Made by a program: the position numbers and the translations under genes. A stretch of DNA of 64,000 nt from Sinorhizobium sp. B11 (lineage in GTDB: Bacteria > Pseudomonadota > Alphaproteobacteria > Rhizobiales > Rhizobiaceae), in NCBI GenBank assembly GCA_039725955.1, contig CP091033.1, positions 434,001 through 498,000 of the forward strand. Direction: 5' to 3'. Every line of letters begins with the position of its first letter. Positions within the stretch are counted from its first letter, which is position 1. The notes beneath the pieces were generated by a model. The model was not told the origin of the DNA, made no database searches, and saw only the letters and a list, made by a program, of their open reading frames with translations. Shown here one piece after another: positions 1 through 9,958 of this stretch.

Positions 1-371
1 TCGCATCGGCGGGACTGTTGCAGTTGCTTGGCGATGCCAGGCTTGGCAAATCCGCAGTGGCGATAATGTCCTCGCCGGCCCTTGCCTGGACGATTGATGA
101 TCTTGCCCGCCATTCGGCCATGTCGCGGGCAACCTACGCCCGGCAATTTCGCGAGCGCGCCGGAATGACGGTCGGCGCATTCCTGACCGATATCAGGATG
201 ATGCTGGCGAGCGACCTGCTGCTCCGGACGCGGCGAACGGTTGCAGATATTGCTGCAGAGGTCGGTTATGAATCCGAAGCTGCCTTTGGCAAGGCTTTCA
301 AGGCACGACGGGGCATAACACCGGCCCGCTACCGTTCTGCGGAACAGGCAAGGCAGACCGGGCAGCAGTGA
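1..371 (+). CDS. AraC-family transcriptional regulator, C-terminal part (5' truncated by window edge)
   Basis: The reading frame is open to the left edge, so only the C-terminal ~120 residues are present. They hold the two helix-turn-helix units of an AraC/XylS DNA-binding domain: the first around TIDDLARHSAMSRATYAR, the second around VADIAAEVGYESEAAFGKAF, followed by the usual GITPARYR ending. The ligand-binding N-terminal half lies outside the window, so the effector cannot be judged. It ends 18 bp before the convergent LysR gene. The family is certain; the target is unknown. Confidence 0.88.
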   Translation, partial: ASAGLLQLLGDARLGKSAVAIMSSPALAWTIDDLARHSAMSRATYARQFRERAGMTVGAFLTDIRMMLASDLLLRTRRTVADIAAEVGYESEAAFGKAFKARRGITPARYRSAEQARQTGQQ

Positions 372-389
372 TGGCCCAGGAACGGTGCG

Positions 390-1295
390 CTAGCCGCTGT
401 GCCGTTCCACTTCCGTCAGGACGGAGATAAAGGCGCGCAGACTCTGCGGCACGTGCCTATGACCGGAATAGTAGAGGCAGAGACCGGGTATCGGCGGACA
501 CCAGTCGTCAAGAACGGAGACCAGTGCGCCGCTGGCAAGATAGGGCCGGGCAACCCTTTCCGCCACATACGCAATGCCAAGACCCTTCGCAGCCGCCTCC
601 GCCATCAGTCCCACATGATCGAGCGTCAGTGCGCCAGACACCTCCATGGTCACTTCCTGTCCGTGTTTTTCAAACTCCCAGCGATAGAGCTTGCCACTCG
701 GCATGCGCAGGCGAATGCAGCGGTGATGCCTCAGATCCTCCGGTGTTATCGGTGATTTGTGATTTCTCAGATAGGTGGGTGCGGCAACCGCAAGGAAGCG
801 TGCGTCTCCCCCGAATTCTACAGCGACCATATCGAGCGGTACGGATTCTCGCAGGCGGATGCCGGCGTCGAAACCTTCGCTGACAATATCCACCAGCCGG
901 TTTTCGGTCACCACATCGAGCGATATCGCGGGATAACGTTCGAGAAAAAGAGGGATGGCCGTATTCATCAGCACTCGGGCCGCAATCTCGCTGGCATTGA
1001 TGCGCAGAGTGCCACTTGGCTGACCGCTGAATTCGCCGACTGCGTCGAGCGCCAGATCAAGATCCCGCAACACGGGCTTCAGCCTGTCGAGAAGCATTTC
1101 GCCGGCTTCGGTGACTGCGACGCTGCGTGTCGTGCGATGCAGCAGGCGCACGCCCATGCGCGCCTCCATGTTGCGCATCATGTGGCTCAGCGTCGAAGGC
1201 GATAAGCCAAGTTCACCGGCCGCCCTGCGGAAGCTGCGGTATGTGACGATTGCCGCAAAGGCGTTGAGATCATCAAGTGTCGGCCGGTAACTCAT
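390..1295 (-). CDS. LysR-family transcriptional regulator
   Basis: A 301-aa protein of normal LysR length. The N-terminal winged HTH (about residues 8-65, with LGLSPSTLSHMMRNMEARMGVRLLHRTTRSV) is followed by a LysR substrate-binding domain. It is divergent from the short-chain dehydrogenase at 1406, with 110 bp between the start codons. That arrangement is typical for a LysR regulator controlling its divergent neighbour, and a dyad that could be its binding site lies between them (1330-1348). The inducer cannot be deduced from sequence. Confidence 0.95.
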   Translation of the reverse strand: MSYRPTLDDLNAFAAIVTYRSFRRAAGELGLSPSTLSHMMRNMEARMGVRLLHRTTRSVAVTEAGEMLLDRLKPVLRDLDLALDAVGEFSGQPSGTLRINASEIAARVLMNTAIPLFLERYPAISLDVVTENRLVDIVSEGFDAGIRLRESVPLDMVAVEFGGDARFLAVAAPTYLRNHKSPITPEDLRHHRCIRLRMPSGKLYRWEFEKHGQEVTMEVSGALTLDHVGLMAEAAAKGLGIAYVAERVARPYLASGALVSVLDDWCPPIPGLCLYYSGHRHVPQSLRAFISVLTEVERHSG

Positions 1296-1329
1296 GGGTA
1301 TTTTTCAACAACTCATGCAAGTTTGAACG

Positions 1330-1348
1330 GATTATCACATCAATAATC
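1330..1348. promoter_or_regulatory. Candidate LysR binding site (GATTAT-N7-ATAATC)
   Basis: An interrupted dyad with 6-bp arms lies between the divergent LysR and SDR genes. It fits the T-N11-A rule of LysR-type boxes. Spacing and location fit an activator site for the SDR gene; binding is inferred, not shown. Confidence 0.4.
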
Positions 1349-1405
1349 ACCTCTATCTTTGCTGTCATCAAGCCGCGATCCAGCGGCATCAGAAAGGTAG
1401 AGACG

Positions 1406-2236
1406 ATGACGAAGACATGGTTCATCACGGGCACATCCTCGGGTTTCGGCCGGATCATGACCGAGAAGCTGCTGGCGCGCGGCGATCGGGTGGCCGCCAC
1501 CCTGCGAAAGCGGGAGGCCCTGGCTGACCTTGAGGCGCAGTATGGCGAACGGCTCTGGGTCGCAAACCTGGACGTCACCGACGACCGGGCCGTTCGTGCA
1601 GTCGTCGACGCCACCTTTCAGCAGATGGGGCGCATCGACGTCGTCGTCAGCAATGCCGGCTACGGCCTGTTTGGCGCTGCAGAAGAGGTGAGCGATGCGC
1701 AGATCCGTCATCAGATCGATACCAACCTGATTGGCTCCATCCAGGTGATCCGCGCGGCCTTGCCGCATCTGCGTCAGCAGGGCGGGGGTCGCATCCTGCA
1801 GGTCGCTTCGGAAGGCGGACAGATCGCCTATCCGAATTTCAGCCTCTATCACGCGACCAAATGGGGGATCGAAGGTTTCATCGAGGCGGTAGCGCAGGAA
1901 GTTGCTTCCTTTGGCATCGACATCACCATTGCCGAACCGGGACCGGCGGGCACGGATTTCGGCGCCGGTCTCGTCAGGCCGCCGCAGATGGATGTCTACG
2001 AGGACACGCCGGCCGGCCAGGTGCGCAGGGCAATTGCCGGCGGCTCGTTCAAGATCCTGGGCGATCCGGTGAAGATGACCGACGCGATGATCGCGGCGGC
2101 CGAAAAACAACCGGCACCCAAAAGACTTGCGCTTGGCAGCACGACCTATCAGTCGATCCGCAAGGCTCTGGGCGAGCGGCTTGCCGAGCTGGAAGCACAG
2201 AAGGAGATCACGCTGTCGACCGATATCGACGCCTGA
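1406..2236 (+). CDS. SDR-family NAD(P)-dependent oxidoreductase
   Basis: A 276-aa classical short-chain dehydrogenase. The cofactor loop TGTSSGFG lies at about residues 8-15, the NAG-type motif is VVSNAGYG, the catalytic Ser is in the QVASEGG segment, and the YxxxK pair is YHATK. The frame extends upstream, but the ATG at 1406 starts directly at the beta-strand before the glycine loop, as in relatives. It is divergent from a LysR gene and convergent with an aldo-keto reductase 6 bp away. The substrate is unknown; similar proteins are annotated as oxidoreductases of broad carbonyl substrates. Confidence 0.95.
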   Translation: MTKTWFITGTSSGFGRIMTEKLLARGDRVAATLRKREALADLEAQYGERLWVANLDVTDDRAVRAVVDATFQQMGRIDVVVSNAGYGLFGAAEEVSDAQIRHQIDTNLIGSIQVIRAALPHLRQQGGGRILQVASEGGQIAYPNFSLYHATKWGIEGFIEAVAQEVASFGIDITIAEPGPAGTDFGAGLVRPPQMDVYEDTPAGQVRRAIAGGSFKILGDPVKMTDAMIAAAEKQPAPKRLALGSTTYQSIRKALGERLAELEAQKEITLSTDIDA

Positions 2237-2242
2237 CTACCC

Positions 2243-3286
<1,044 letters not shown>

Positions 3287-3325
3287 TTATGAATGCGCGA
3301 AAATCCCGATAAACTGCGTGAGCGT

Positions 3326-3421
3326 TCAGGTATTCCGACGGCGTCGGTTGTTGCTGCCATCAGATGTGTAGGTGACGAGACGAAGCGCATCCATCACTAC
3401 GGCAATGATTTGCTTCCACAT
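3326..3421 (-). CDS. Small ORF (31 aa), possible microprotein divergent from LysR
   Basis: The ORF begins MWKQIIAVVMDALRL and ends in an arginine run (NRRRRNT). A clear AGGAG lies 7 bases before its ATG. It sits alone between the aldo-keto reductase and the divergent GcvA-like LysR gene, 90 bp from the latter's start. A hydrophobic/amphipathic N-terminal half plus a basic tail would fit a membrane-associated microprotein. There is no recognisable family; the strong ribosome site is the main support. Confidence 0.4.
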   Translation of the reverse strand: MWKQIIAVVMDALRLVTYTSDGSNNRRRRNT

Positions 3422-3511
3422 GGCGTTTCTCCTTTCGCCAGTGTTCTCCTCCTCTTGCGCCCAGTGTTCAAACGAGCTTATCGTCGGTTTCGGATAACTT
3501 GAGGTTATGGG

Positions 3512-4402
3512 ATGAAACGCGGCAGGCTTCCCCTGACGGCATTGCGCAGCTTCGAGGTTGCCGGCCGGCTCGAAAGCTTCACGCTTGCGGCGGAGGAACT
3601 GTTCATCTCGCAGGCGGCCGTCAGCCGGCAGATCCGCGAGTTGGAGCAACTGTTGGGTGAGCCGCTTTTCGAGCGGCGTCATCGCAGTGTTCTGCTGACG
3701 GGAAGCGGACGGAAACTGCTTGCCATGCTCACTCCATCCTTTGACCGGATCGATGAGTGCCTGGAGGATATCCGCGGAGCTTCAATGTCTGCGGATCTGA
3801 AAGTCAGCGTCGAGCCTTCCTTTGCCGCTTGCTGGCTGGTGCCACGACTGCCGGAATTCCGCAAACGTCACCCTGACGTCGAGATCTTGCTCGATGCCGA
3901 TCCGAGGACGATCGAATTTCGTACCGGGCAGGCGCAGATCGCGATCAGGCACAGCGCCACCGTCACTGCATGGCCACGAACGGAAAGCCGGCACCTGATC
4001 GATGTCCGCATGGTGCCGGTGATCGCATCCGATCTTCTGGAGCGTGGCACGCCGATCTCCTCTCCGCATGACATCTTTGCGTATGGGCTTTTGCATGAGG
4101 AAACCCGCGACGCCTGGAGCCGGTGGTTTCGGGCGGCTGGCCTTGCCATGCCCGAGACGGCGAGGGGGCCGGTCTATGCCGATGACGGCCTCGTGTTGCA
4201 GGCGGCGCTGCGCGGCCAGGGCGTTGCGCTCCTTGATGAAGCCTTTGCAGAGGAGGAAATCCGGGGTGGCCGTTTACGACAGCTTTTCGATCTCGCTGTG
4301 CCGAACGGCGCCTATTGGCTGGTGACCCGCAGCTTCGACCGCCTTCCACCTCCGGCCGCGGATTTTGCACGCTGGGTCACCGAAAGCTTTCACAAGCGCT
4401 GA
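3512..4402 (+). CDS. LysR-family regulator of the GcvA type
   Basis: A 296-aa protein. The N-terminus LPLTALRSFEVAGRLESFTLAAEELFISQAAVSRQ is characteristic of the GcvA/AmpR-like branch of LysR proteins, followed by a standard effector-binding domain. A short dyad (TTATC-N10-GATAA, 3478-3497) just upstream could be an autoregulatory site. Neighbours give no firm regulon: a divergent 31-aa ORF on one side and a convergent exonuclease on the other. Family sure, target unknown. Confidence 0.95.
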   Translation: MKRGRLPLTALRSFEVAGRLESFTLAAEELFISQAAVSRQIRELEQLLGEPLFERRHRSVLLTGSGRKLLAMLTPSFDRIDECLEDIRGASMSADLKVSVEPSFAACWLVPRLPEFRKRHPDVEILLDADPRTIEFRTGQAQIAIRHSATVTAWPRTESRHLIDVRMVPVIASDLLERGTPISSPHDIFAYGLLHEETRDAWSRWFRAAGLAMPETARGPVYADDGLVLQAALRGQGVALLDEAFAEEEIRGGRLRQLFDLAVPNGAYWLVTRSFDRLPPPAADFARWVTESFHKR

Positions 4403-4405
4403 CGT

Positions 4406-4948
4406 CTACCTGCCTGTCGCCATCCGCTTTTGGGCGGCCTCGCGGACAAGCTTCCATCGGGTAAGCTCAAGCGTGGCGTCTGCCAATGCGCGATGCGCCG
4501 GGATTGCCGCCTTGCTTTCCTCGACGATACCGTCAATGAGCTTCGACAGCTCTGTCTCGGTGACAGTCGCTCCTGTCAATTCGCGCGCCGTGGCCATAAA
4601 GGCATCACGTGACTTGCCGAGCCTGAGAGCATGGCGCGGAAAGCCTGCGGCGCGCAGGAGAACGCTGAGCCATTTTCCATCCCATGACGGCGCGCTCGCA
4701 TAGAGATCATGGCCGGTCAAAACCTCGATCATTTCGCCGGCGACCTGTTCCACCGGCACGCCCTGCGACGCGAGCAGCGCTTGCGGAATCCCGTGGATTG
4801 CTTCCGCATCCGCAGCCCAATCGTCCCAGTCGGGGGCAGGCCGGATCAAGGTCGAGTGCGAGCGTCCGTCCTCGAACACCCAGGCAACCTCGATAGGAAC
4901 GCTTTTCTTGCTGAGGGACGAAGCCTCGAAATCCAGGAAAACGATCAA
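4406..4948 (-). CDS. DnaQ-like 3'-5' exonuclease (DEDDh)
   Basis: A 180-aa single-domain exonuclease. The metal-binding residues can be followed: FLDFEAS (ExoI, D and E near residues 6-8), an Asp in SAPSWDGKW (ExoII) and HRALADATLE (ExoIII His and Asp near 148-153), which defines the DEDDh class. The best start is a TTG; no good ribosome site is seen, so the start is uncertain. Likely acts on DNA or RNA 3' ends in repair or RNA turnover. It is not part of the adjacent ABC operon, from which it is separated by 118 bp with no clear signal. Confidence 0.85.
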   Translation of the reverse strand: MIVFLDFEASSLSKKSVPIEVAWVFEDGRSHSTLIRPAPDWDDWAADAEAIHGIPQALLASQGVPVEQVAGEMIEVLTGHDLYASAPSWDGKWLSVLLRAAGFPRHALRLGKSRDAFMATARELTGATVTETELSKLIDGIVEESKAAIPAHRALADATLELTRWKLVREAAQKRMATGR

Positions 4949-5066
4949 TGCAACGCGACAGGCGAGAGCTGCCCTCCAGCGAAAGACTTTATCCCGATCG
5001 GACGGTGCCTCAAGTTTAGGGCGTCGGCTCGAACGAACAGGAAATGCAGCCTAGCTCTGCCGGCAT

Positions 5067-6143
5067 TTATTTGTCGAGCCGCGTGCCATCGGCGCTGAAG
5101 ATATGCAGGTGGGCAGGATCACAGACGAAAGCGAGCTGACTGCCGGTCGCGATGTCGCCAGATCCTCTATATTCGACAGTCAGAGGCTGACTGTCGCCAA
5201 GCTGGCAATAGAGGAATTGAGTCCCGCCGAGATATTCGTCGAAATCAACCCTTGCCGCCAGGACCCCATCCCGCGGTTCGGCAATGCTCAGATGTTCCGG
5301 CCGTGCGCCGAGCGTGATCTTCTGCCCTGCCGTCAGGCCCGCGCCGCCGATCGGCGAACGAATGCGGTTGCCGGCCACCAGAATGCTGCCGTCACCTGCC
5401 CAGCTTGCCTCCAGCAGATTCATGCGCGGCGAACCGATGAAGCCGGCAACAAAGACATTATTGGGTCTTTCGTAGATCTCGCGCGGTGTTCCCGCCTGTT
5501 CGATATGCCCGTCACGCAGCACGACAATCTTGTCGGCAAGCGTCATTGCCTCGGTCTGGTCGTGCGTGACGTAGATCATCGTATTGCCGAGCTCACGGTG
5601 GAGCCTGGCGATCTCGATGCGCATGGAGACCCGCAATTCTGCATCGAGGTTCGACAGCGGCTCATCGAAAAGAAAGACCTCCGGCTTTCGGACGATCGCA
5701 CGGCCGATCGCCACGCGCTGCCGCTGTCCACCGGATAGCTGGCCCGGTCGGCGGTCAAGCAGATGGTCGATCTTCAGGATCGCCGAGGCCGCCTTGACGC
5801 GGGCCTCGATTTCCGAGGCCTGCGTCCGCGCCATTTTCAGGCCGAAGGCGAGATTGTCGCGCACACTCATATGCGGATAGAGCGCATAAGACTGAAAGAC
5901 CATGGCGATGCCGCGATCAGAGGGGTCCAGATCGGTGACGTTACGTCCCTTGATCTCGATCTCGCCGTCGGTGACATCCTCCAGCCCGGCGATCATGCGC
6001 AGCAGCGTCGATTTTCCGCATCCGGAGGGACCGACGAAGACGACGAACGACCCCTCCGATATGGTCAGGTCGATGCCGTGGATGACTTCCAGATTGCCGA
6101 AACTCTTGCGAATTTCGGTCAGCACGACGCCCGTATCCGCCAT
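5067..6143 (-). CDS. ABC transporter ATP-binding protein (UgpC/MalK type)
   Basis: About 358 aa. Walker [11 protein letters not shown]-loop [13 protein letters not shown], signature LSGGQRQR, Walker [13 protein letters not shown] and the H-loop VTHDQTEA are all intact. The C-terminal OB-like regulatory domain (LGARPEHL) is that of CUT1 sugar importers. The ATG at 6143 is chosen because the long upstream extension is non-homologous; it leaves one base between the GH127 stop and this start. It is the last gene of the LacI-regulated minus-strand operon and energises the two permeases upstream. Confidence 0.95.
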   Translation of the reverse strand: MADTGVVLTEIRKSFGNLEVIHGIDLTISEGSFVVFVGPSGCGKSTLLRMIAGLEDVTDGEIEIKGRNVTDLDPSDRGIAMVFQSYALYPHMSVRDNLAFGLKMARTQASEIEARVKAASAILKIDHLLDRRPGQLSGGQRQRVAIGRAIVRKPEVFLFDEPLSNLDAELRVSMRIEIARLHRELGNTMIYVTHDQTEAMTLADKIVVLRDGHIEQAGTPREIYERPNNVFVAGFIGSPRMNLLEASWAGDGSILVAGNRIRSPIGGAGLTAGQKITLGARPEHLSIAEPRDGVLAARVDFDEYLGGTQFLYCQLGDSQPLTVEYRGSGDIATGSQLAFVCDPAHLHIFSADGTRLDK

Positions 6144-6144
6144 T

Positions 6145-8085
6145 TTATTCACCGCGCGCCTCGCCGGCTCTGACCCAGACGAGCATCTCGCCCGGTTCGC
6201 GATTGTCCCAGAAAGGATAGGGCACGAAACGCGCGCTCGCCTGTTTTGCGGCAGGCGGAGACGTACGGTAGAGCGCGGCGCCCCAATCGGCCGCGTCGCG
6301 GCTGATAGGAAGGTCGAGAGCGACTGCCCCGCGAAGGCCTGCAATTTCTGATGTCTTCGCCTGCGAGACATCGGCGGAAAGGGTAATGCCATTCAGCCCC
6401 TCGCCATTGTCGGTCTCCTCGACGCAATAGACGAGCGGACCGCGCATCAGCGCCGTGCGGCCGGCATCCTGGCGGACCAGCGGGTTGGCAAAGAGCTTAC
6501 GGGTGGTCAGCGGGATCGAGAGATCCACCTTGTCGCCGCTCTTCCAATCGCGCTCGATACGCGCATAACCATCGATGACGACGGATTGCAGATCGAGCTT
6601 TTCGCCGTTGACGGAGAGCGCCGCACCTTCGGCCCATTCCGGTATGCGTAGCGACAGCGCGAAACGGGCGGGATGGTCGAGCGCCACATCGAAATGGATC
6701 GCGCCATCCCAGGGATAGCGGGTCTGCTGGGAAAGCTCGACCTTGGCGCCGGCAAGATCGAAACGCGCCTTGCTTTCCCCGTAGAGATGGACGGCAATCT
6801 CGTCTTCGGCGATCGCATACATATAGGAGCCGACGGAGGCGAGCAGGCGGGCAATGTTCGGCGGGCAGCAAGGGCAATGGTGCCAGATCCAGCGGTGATG
6901 CTTGCCGGCACTTTCCAGCGGGTTCTCGTAGAAGAAGCGCGTGCCGTCGAGCGACAGACCGGCCATGGCACCGTTGTAGAGCGCCTGCTCCATGATATCG
7001 GCGTAACGACGATTTGGACCGCGGCCGAGCATGCGGTTCGCCCAGAAGACCAGGCCGACGGAGGCGCAGGTCTCGGCATAGGCGCTTTCGTTCGGCAGGT
7101 CGTAATAGTCGGTAAAGCCTTCGTTGGAGGCGGCCGGGCCGATACCGCCGGTGACATACATCTGCTTGGTCGTCAGGTCGTCCCAGAGAGTCTCGAGTGC
7201 TGATGTCAGCGGATCATCGTTGTATTCGGTCGCGATATCGGCCATGCCGGCATAGAGATACATGGCGCGCACCGCATGGCCGACGACCTTCTTCTGTTCG
7301 CGCACCGGCAGATGCGCCTGGCCATATTCATAGGTCTTCTGGTGGAAATCGGCAGCACTGCGACCGTCGCGGGCAGCCTCGTCGGTGAAGAAATGCGGTT
7401 CGGTGCCGCGCTCGTCGATGAAGAACTTCGAGAGGTCGAGATATTTCTTCTCGCCGGTGACACGCGCCAGCTTGACCAGCGCAAGTTCTACCTCTTCGTG
7501 TCCGCAATAGCCGGGGAACTGGCCGGGGCCGTGGCCGAAGACCGTGATCAGGTAATCGGCATAACGGCTCATAATGTCGAGCAGCTTCTTCTTGCCGGTC
7601 GCCTGGTAATAGGCGACGGCGCCTTCGATCAGGTGTCCGGCGCAATAGAGCTCGTGATGATCGCGCAGGTTCGTCCAGCGCCGGCCGGGCTGTACGCGTT
7701 GGAACCAGGCGTTCAGATAGCCGTCCTTGTCCTGGAGTTTCTCATACATGTCGATAATCTGGTCGACGCGGGCCTCGAGTTGCGGATTGGGCCGACGGTA
7801 GAGTGAATAGGCAACGGTCTCGATCGACTTGCCGAGGTCGCTGTCCCAGAACATCTGTGTCGTGCCGCCCCAGGGACCGATCGGAATGACGACGCCAGGG
7901 CTCGGCTGCGTCACGTCGATTGCCTGCAGCATGCCGGCCTCGACACAGCGGTCGAGCAGCGTTTCGGCGGTGGAATCGCAGATCGCGTCCTGGCGATCGC
8001 CAAACAGCCCCTGCAATTCGACACTTGGCACGGGCAGGGGACGGAACTGGCGATCTCTTTTCAGCTGGTTCATGGCTTCATCCAT
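6145..8085 (-). CDS. Glycoside hydrolase family 127 (beta-L-arabinofuranosidase)
   Basis: A 646-aa cytosolic protein with no signal peptide. GH127 (HypBA1 type) enzymes use a Zn-bound cysteine as nucleophile. Here the diagnostic YAETC (Glu338, Cys340) and HHCPCCPPN (Cys404/406/407) motifs are intact. The family releases L-arabinofuranose from beta-linked oligosaccharides such as those on plant hydroxyproline-rich glycoproteins. The gene sits inside a CUT1 importer operon, 16 bp after the second permease, so the substrate is probably imported as an oligosaccharide and cleaved inside. The start could also be the ATG at 8073. Specificity for beta-Araf is inferred from the family. Confidence 0.92.
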   Translation of the reverse strand: MDEAMNQLKRDRQFRPLPVPSVELQGLFGDRQDAICDSTAETLLDRCVEAGMLQAIDVTQPSPGVVIPIGPWGGTTQMFWDSDLGKSIETVAYSLYRRPNPQLEARVDQIIDMYEKLQDKDGYLNAWFQRVQPGRRWTNLRDHHELYCAGHLIEGAVAYYQATGKKKLLDIMSRYADYLITVFGHGPGQFPGYCGHEEVELALVKLARVTGEKKYLDLSKFFIDERGTEPHFFTDEAARDGRSAADFHQKTYEYGQAHLPVREQKKVVGHAVRAMYLYAGMADIATEYNDDPLTSALETLWDDLTTKQMYVTGGIGPAASNEGFTDYYDLPNESAYAETCASVGLVFWANRMLGRGPNRRYADIMEQALYNGAMAGLSLDGTRFFYENPLESAGKHHRWIWHHCPCCPPNIARLLASVGSYMYAIAEDEIAVHLYGESKARFDLAGAKVELSQQTRYPWDGAIHFDVALDHPARFALSLRIPEWAEGAALSVNGEKLDLQSVVIDGYARIERDWKSGDKVDLSIPLTTRKLFANPLVRQDAGRTALMRGPLVYCVEETDNGEGLNGITLSADVSQAKTSEIAGLRGAVALDLPISRDAADWGAALYRTSPPAAKQASARFVPYPFWDNREPGEMLVWVRAGEARGE

Positions 8086-8101
8086 TTTTGTTGAAAGGTC
8101 A

Positions 8102-8965
8102 TCATTTCACCGCGCCGGCCATCAGCCCGCGCATGTAGTAGCGTTGCAGGAGCAGGAAGACGATCAGGCAGGGGATCGTCATGACGACGACGCCGGCCTG
8201 GACCGCGCCCCAGTTGATGGCGCCGAGGCGTCCGGCGCGCACCGCCGTCATCAGGACGGGAAGCGTGTATTTCTCGTTGCTGGAGAGCAGCACGAGGGCG
8301 GCGAGGAACTCGTTCCAGGCATTGAGGAAGGCAAAGATCGCGACTGTCGCAATGCCCGGCAGGACCAGCGGCAAGAGAACACGGATCAGCAGTCGCAGGT
8401 CCCGGGCACCGTCGATGCGGGCGGCTTCCTCGATCTCCTTCGGCACCGCGTCGAAGGCGTTGCGCATCATGAAGACGGAGAAGGGAAGTTGCAGCGTGAC
8501 ATAGACGAGGGTCAGCCCCAGCAGCGAATTGTTGAGGCCGAGCTTTGCCAGGATGATGAAGAGCGGCGTCAGGATCGACTGGAACGGGATCATCAGCGTT
8601 GCGATGATCAGCACGAAGAGGGCATTTTTCAGTGGGAAGCGGTAGCGAGAGAAGCCATAGCCAGCGAGCAGGCTGACGGCGACCGTCAGCAGTACCGTTG
8701 CCAGCGAAACCAAGAGCGAGTTGATCATGTGCCGCCAGATGCCGGCGCCGAACGTATCGAGCAGTGCATAGGCATCGAAGCTGACACCTGTCGTCGGCCA
8801 TAGCGGCAGCGGCGGCAGGCTCGACTCCGTACCGTGCCGGAAGGAGGCAAAGAGCGTGATGATGAAGGGCGCCAGGAAGAAGACCGAAATGGCGATCCCG
8901 GCGACATGATAGGCCGATTGCGACCTAAAGCGCTTGCGGGCGCGGCGTTCCCGTGAGGAGATCAT
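8102..8965 (-). CDS. Carbohydrate ABC transporter permease, MalG type (CUT1)
   Basis: A 287-aa inner-membrane protein with six predicted hydrophobic segments. The EAA loop (EEAARIDGARDLRLLIRVLLP) near residue 190 contacts the ATPase. It ends in the usual RYYMRGLMAGAVK. Its ATG overlaps the stop of the MalF-type gene by one base (TGATG-like junction at 8965), indicating translational coupling. It works with the MalF-type partner, the binding protein at 9959 and the ATPase at 5067. Confidence 0.95.
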   Translation of the reverse strand: MISSRERRARKRFRSQSAYHVAGIAISVFFLAPFIITLFASFRHGTESSLPPLPLWPTTGVSFDAYALLDTFGAGIWRHMINSLLVSLATVLLTVAVSLLAGYGFSRYRFPLKNALFVLIIATLMIPFQSILTPLFIILAKLGLNNSLLGLTLVYVTLQLPFSVFMMRNAFDAVPKEIEEAARIDGARDLRLLIRVLLPLVLPGIATVAIFAFLNAWNEFLAALVLLSSNEKYTLPVLMTAVRAGRLGAINWGAVQAGVVVMTIPCLIVFLLLQRYYMRGLMAGAVK

Positions 8966-9876
8966 CAGCGTTCCTCCCCGACGCGCAGCAGCCAGAGCTG
9001 GACGATGGATATCGCAACCAGGATCGCCAGAAGAGCGATCGACAGGGCGGACCCGTAGCCCAGATTGAAGGATACGAAGGACTGGTTGAAGATGTAGTAG
9101 ACGACCGAGATCATCTTGTTCTGCGGTCCACCGGAGGTCATGATGTAGAACTGGTCGAAGGCAAGGATTGACCCGGTGACCGAGACGATCAGCGCTAGCG
9201 CAATCGTTTTGCGCATCAGCGGCAGAGTCAGATGCCGGAAGCGCTGCCAGCGGCCGGCGCCATCGATGCGGGCGGCCTCGGTCAATTCTGACGGAATGGC
9301 CTGAAGTCCGGTCAACAGGATGATCATGGTAAAGCCCGCGATCTTCCAGACGACCATGACGATGATGGTTGCGAAGGCGGTATCGAAGCTCGCCATGATA
9401 TTGGGGCTTCGCTCCACGAGGCCGAGCGCGCGAAGGGCGGGGCCGAAGAAGCCGCTATCGACATTGGCAAGCCAGACCCACAGAAGCGATGCCGTCGCCA
9501 GTCCCACCACGACGGGCAGGAAGATGATCGTCCGGTAGGTGCTGACGAAGCGGCGTTCCTTTTCGACGAATATTGCCAGCGGGAAGGCGATCGCAAAGAT
9601 CGCGATGGTCACGATGACGGTGTAGTAGGCGGTGAAATTCAGAGCCGCCATAAAGCGGCTGTCGTTCCACATGCGGGTATAGTTGGCAAAACCAATCCAG
9701 CGCGAGGCGCCCATCAGCGGCCAGTTGTGCAGGCTCATCCAGCCGGTGAACAGCACGGGCATGACGAAGAAGACGATGACGAGCGCCATGGCGGGCGCAA
9801 TGTAGAGAAAGCCGCGCCATTGCGACCTTCGCCGTTTTCGGACAGCGCGCGTGCGCTGAGGACCGGAACCGGTCAT
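8965..9876 (-). CDS. Carbohydrate ABC transporter permease, MalF type (CUT1)
   Basis: A 303-aa membrane protein. A basic N-terminus (RTRAVRKRRRSQWRG) precedes the first transmembrane helix, six helices are apparent, and the EAA loop (TEAARIDGAGRWQRFRHLTLP) lies near residue 215. It is the partner of the MalG-type gene and part of the LacI-GH127 operon. An 82-bp spacer with a GC-rich hairpin separates it from the binding-protein gene. Confidence 0.95.
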   Translation of the reverse strand: MTGSGPQRTRAVRKRRRSQWRGFLYIAPAMALVIVFFVMPVLFTGWMSLHNWPLMGASRWIGFANYTRMWNDSRFMAALNFTAYYTVIVTIAIFAIAFPLAIFVEKERRFVSTYRTIIFLPVVVGLATASLLWVWLANVDSGFFGPALRALGLVERSPNIMASFDTAFATIIVMVVWKIAGFTMIILLTGLQAIPSELTEAARIDGAGRWQRFRHLTLPLMRKTIALALIVSVTGSILAFDQFYIMTSGGPQNKMISVVYYIFNQSFVSFNLGYGSALSIALLAILVAISIVQLWLLRVGEER

Positions 9877-9938
9877 CGAAACCTCCGCATTTTATAAGGT
9901 CTTCTAGCTTTGAATCGGCCGGGGAACTGCCACCGTCC

Positions 9939-9954
9939 CCCGGCCACGGCCGGG
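9939..9954 (-). other. GC-rich intercistronic hairpin between binding protein and permeases
   Basis: CCCGGCC and GGCCGGG arms lie just after the stop of the binding-protein gene and before the permease genes. Such hairpins in ABC operons often stabilise the upstream mRNA part or partly terminate, giving more binding protein than permease. There is no T-run, so full termination is unlikely. Confidence 0.35.
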
Positions 9955-9958
9955 AGAG

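Noticed and set aside
3293..3502. Plus-strand ORF (69 aa) before the GcvA-like LysR gene
   Set aside because: No ribosome site and no recognisable composition; the opposite-strand 31-aa ORF has better support.
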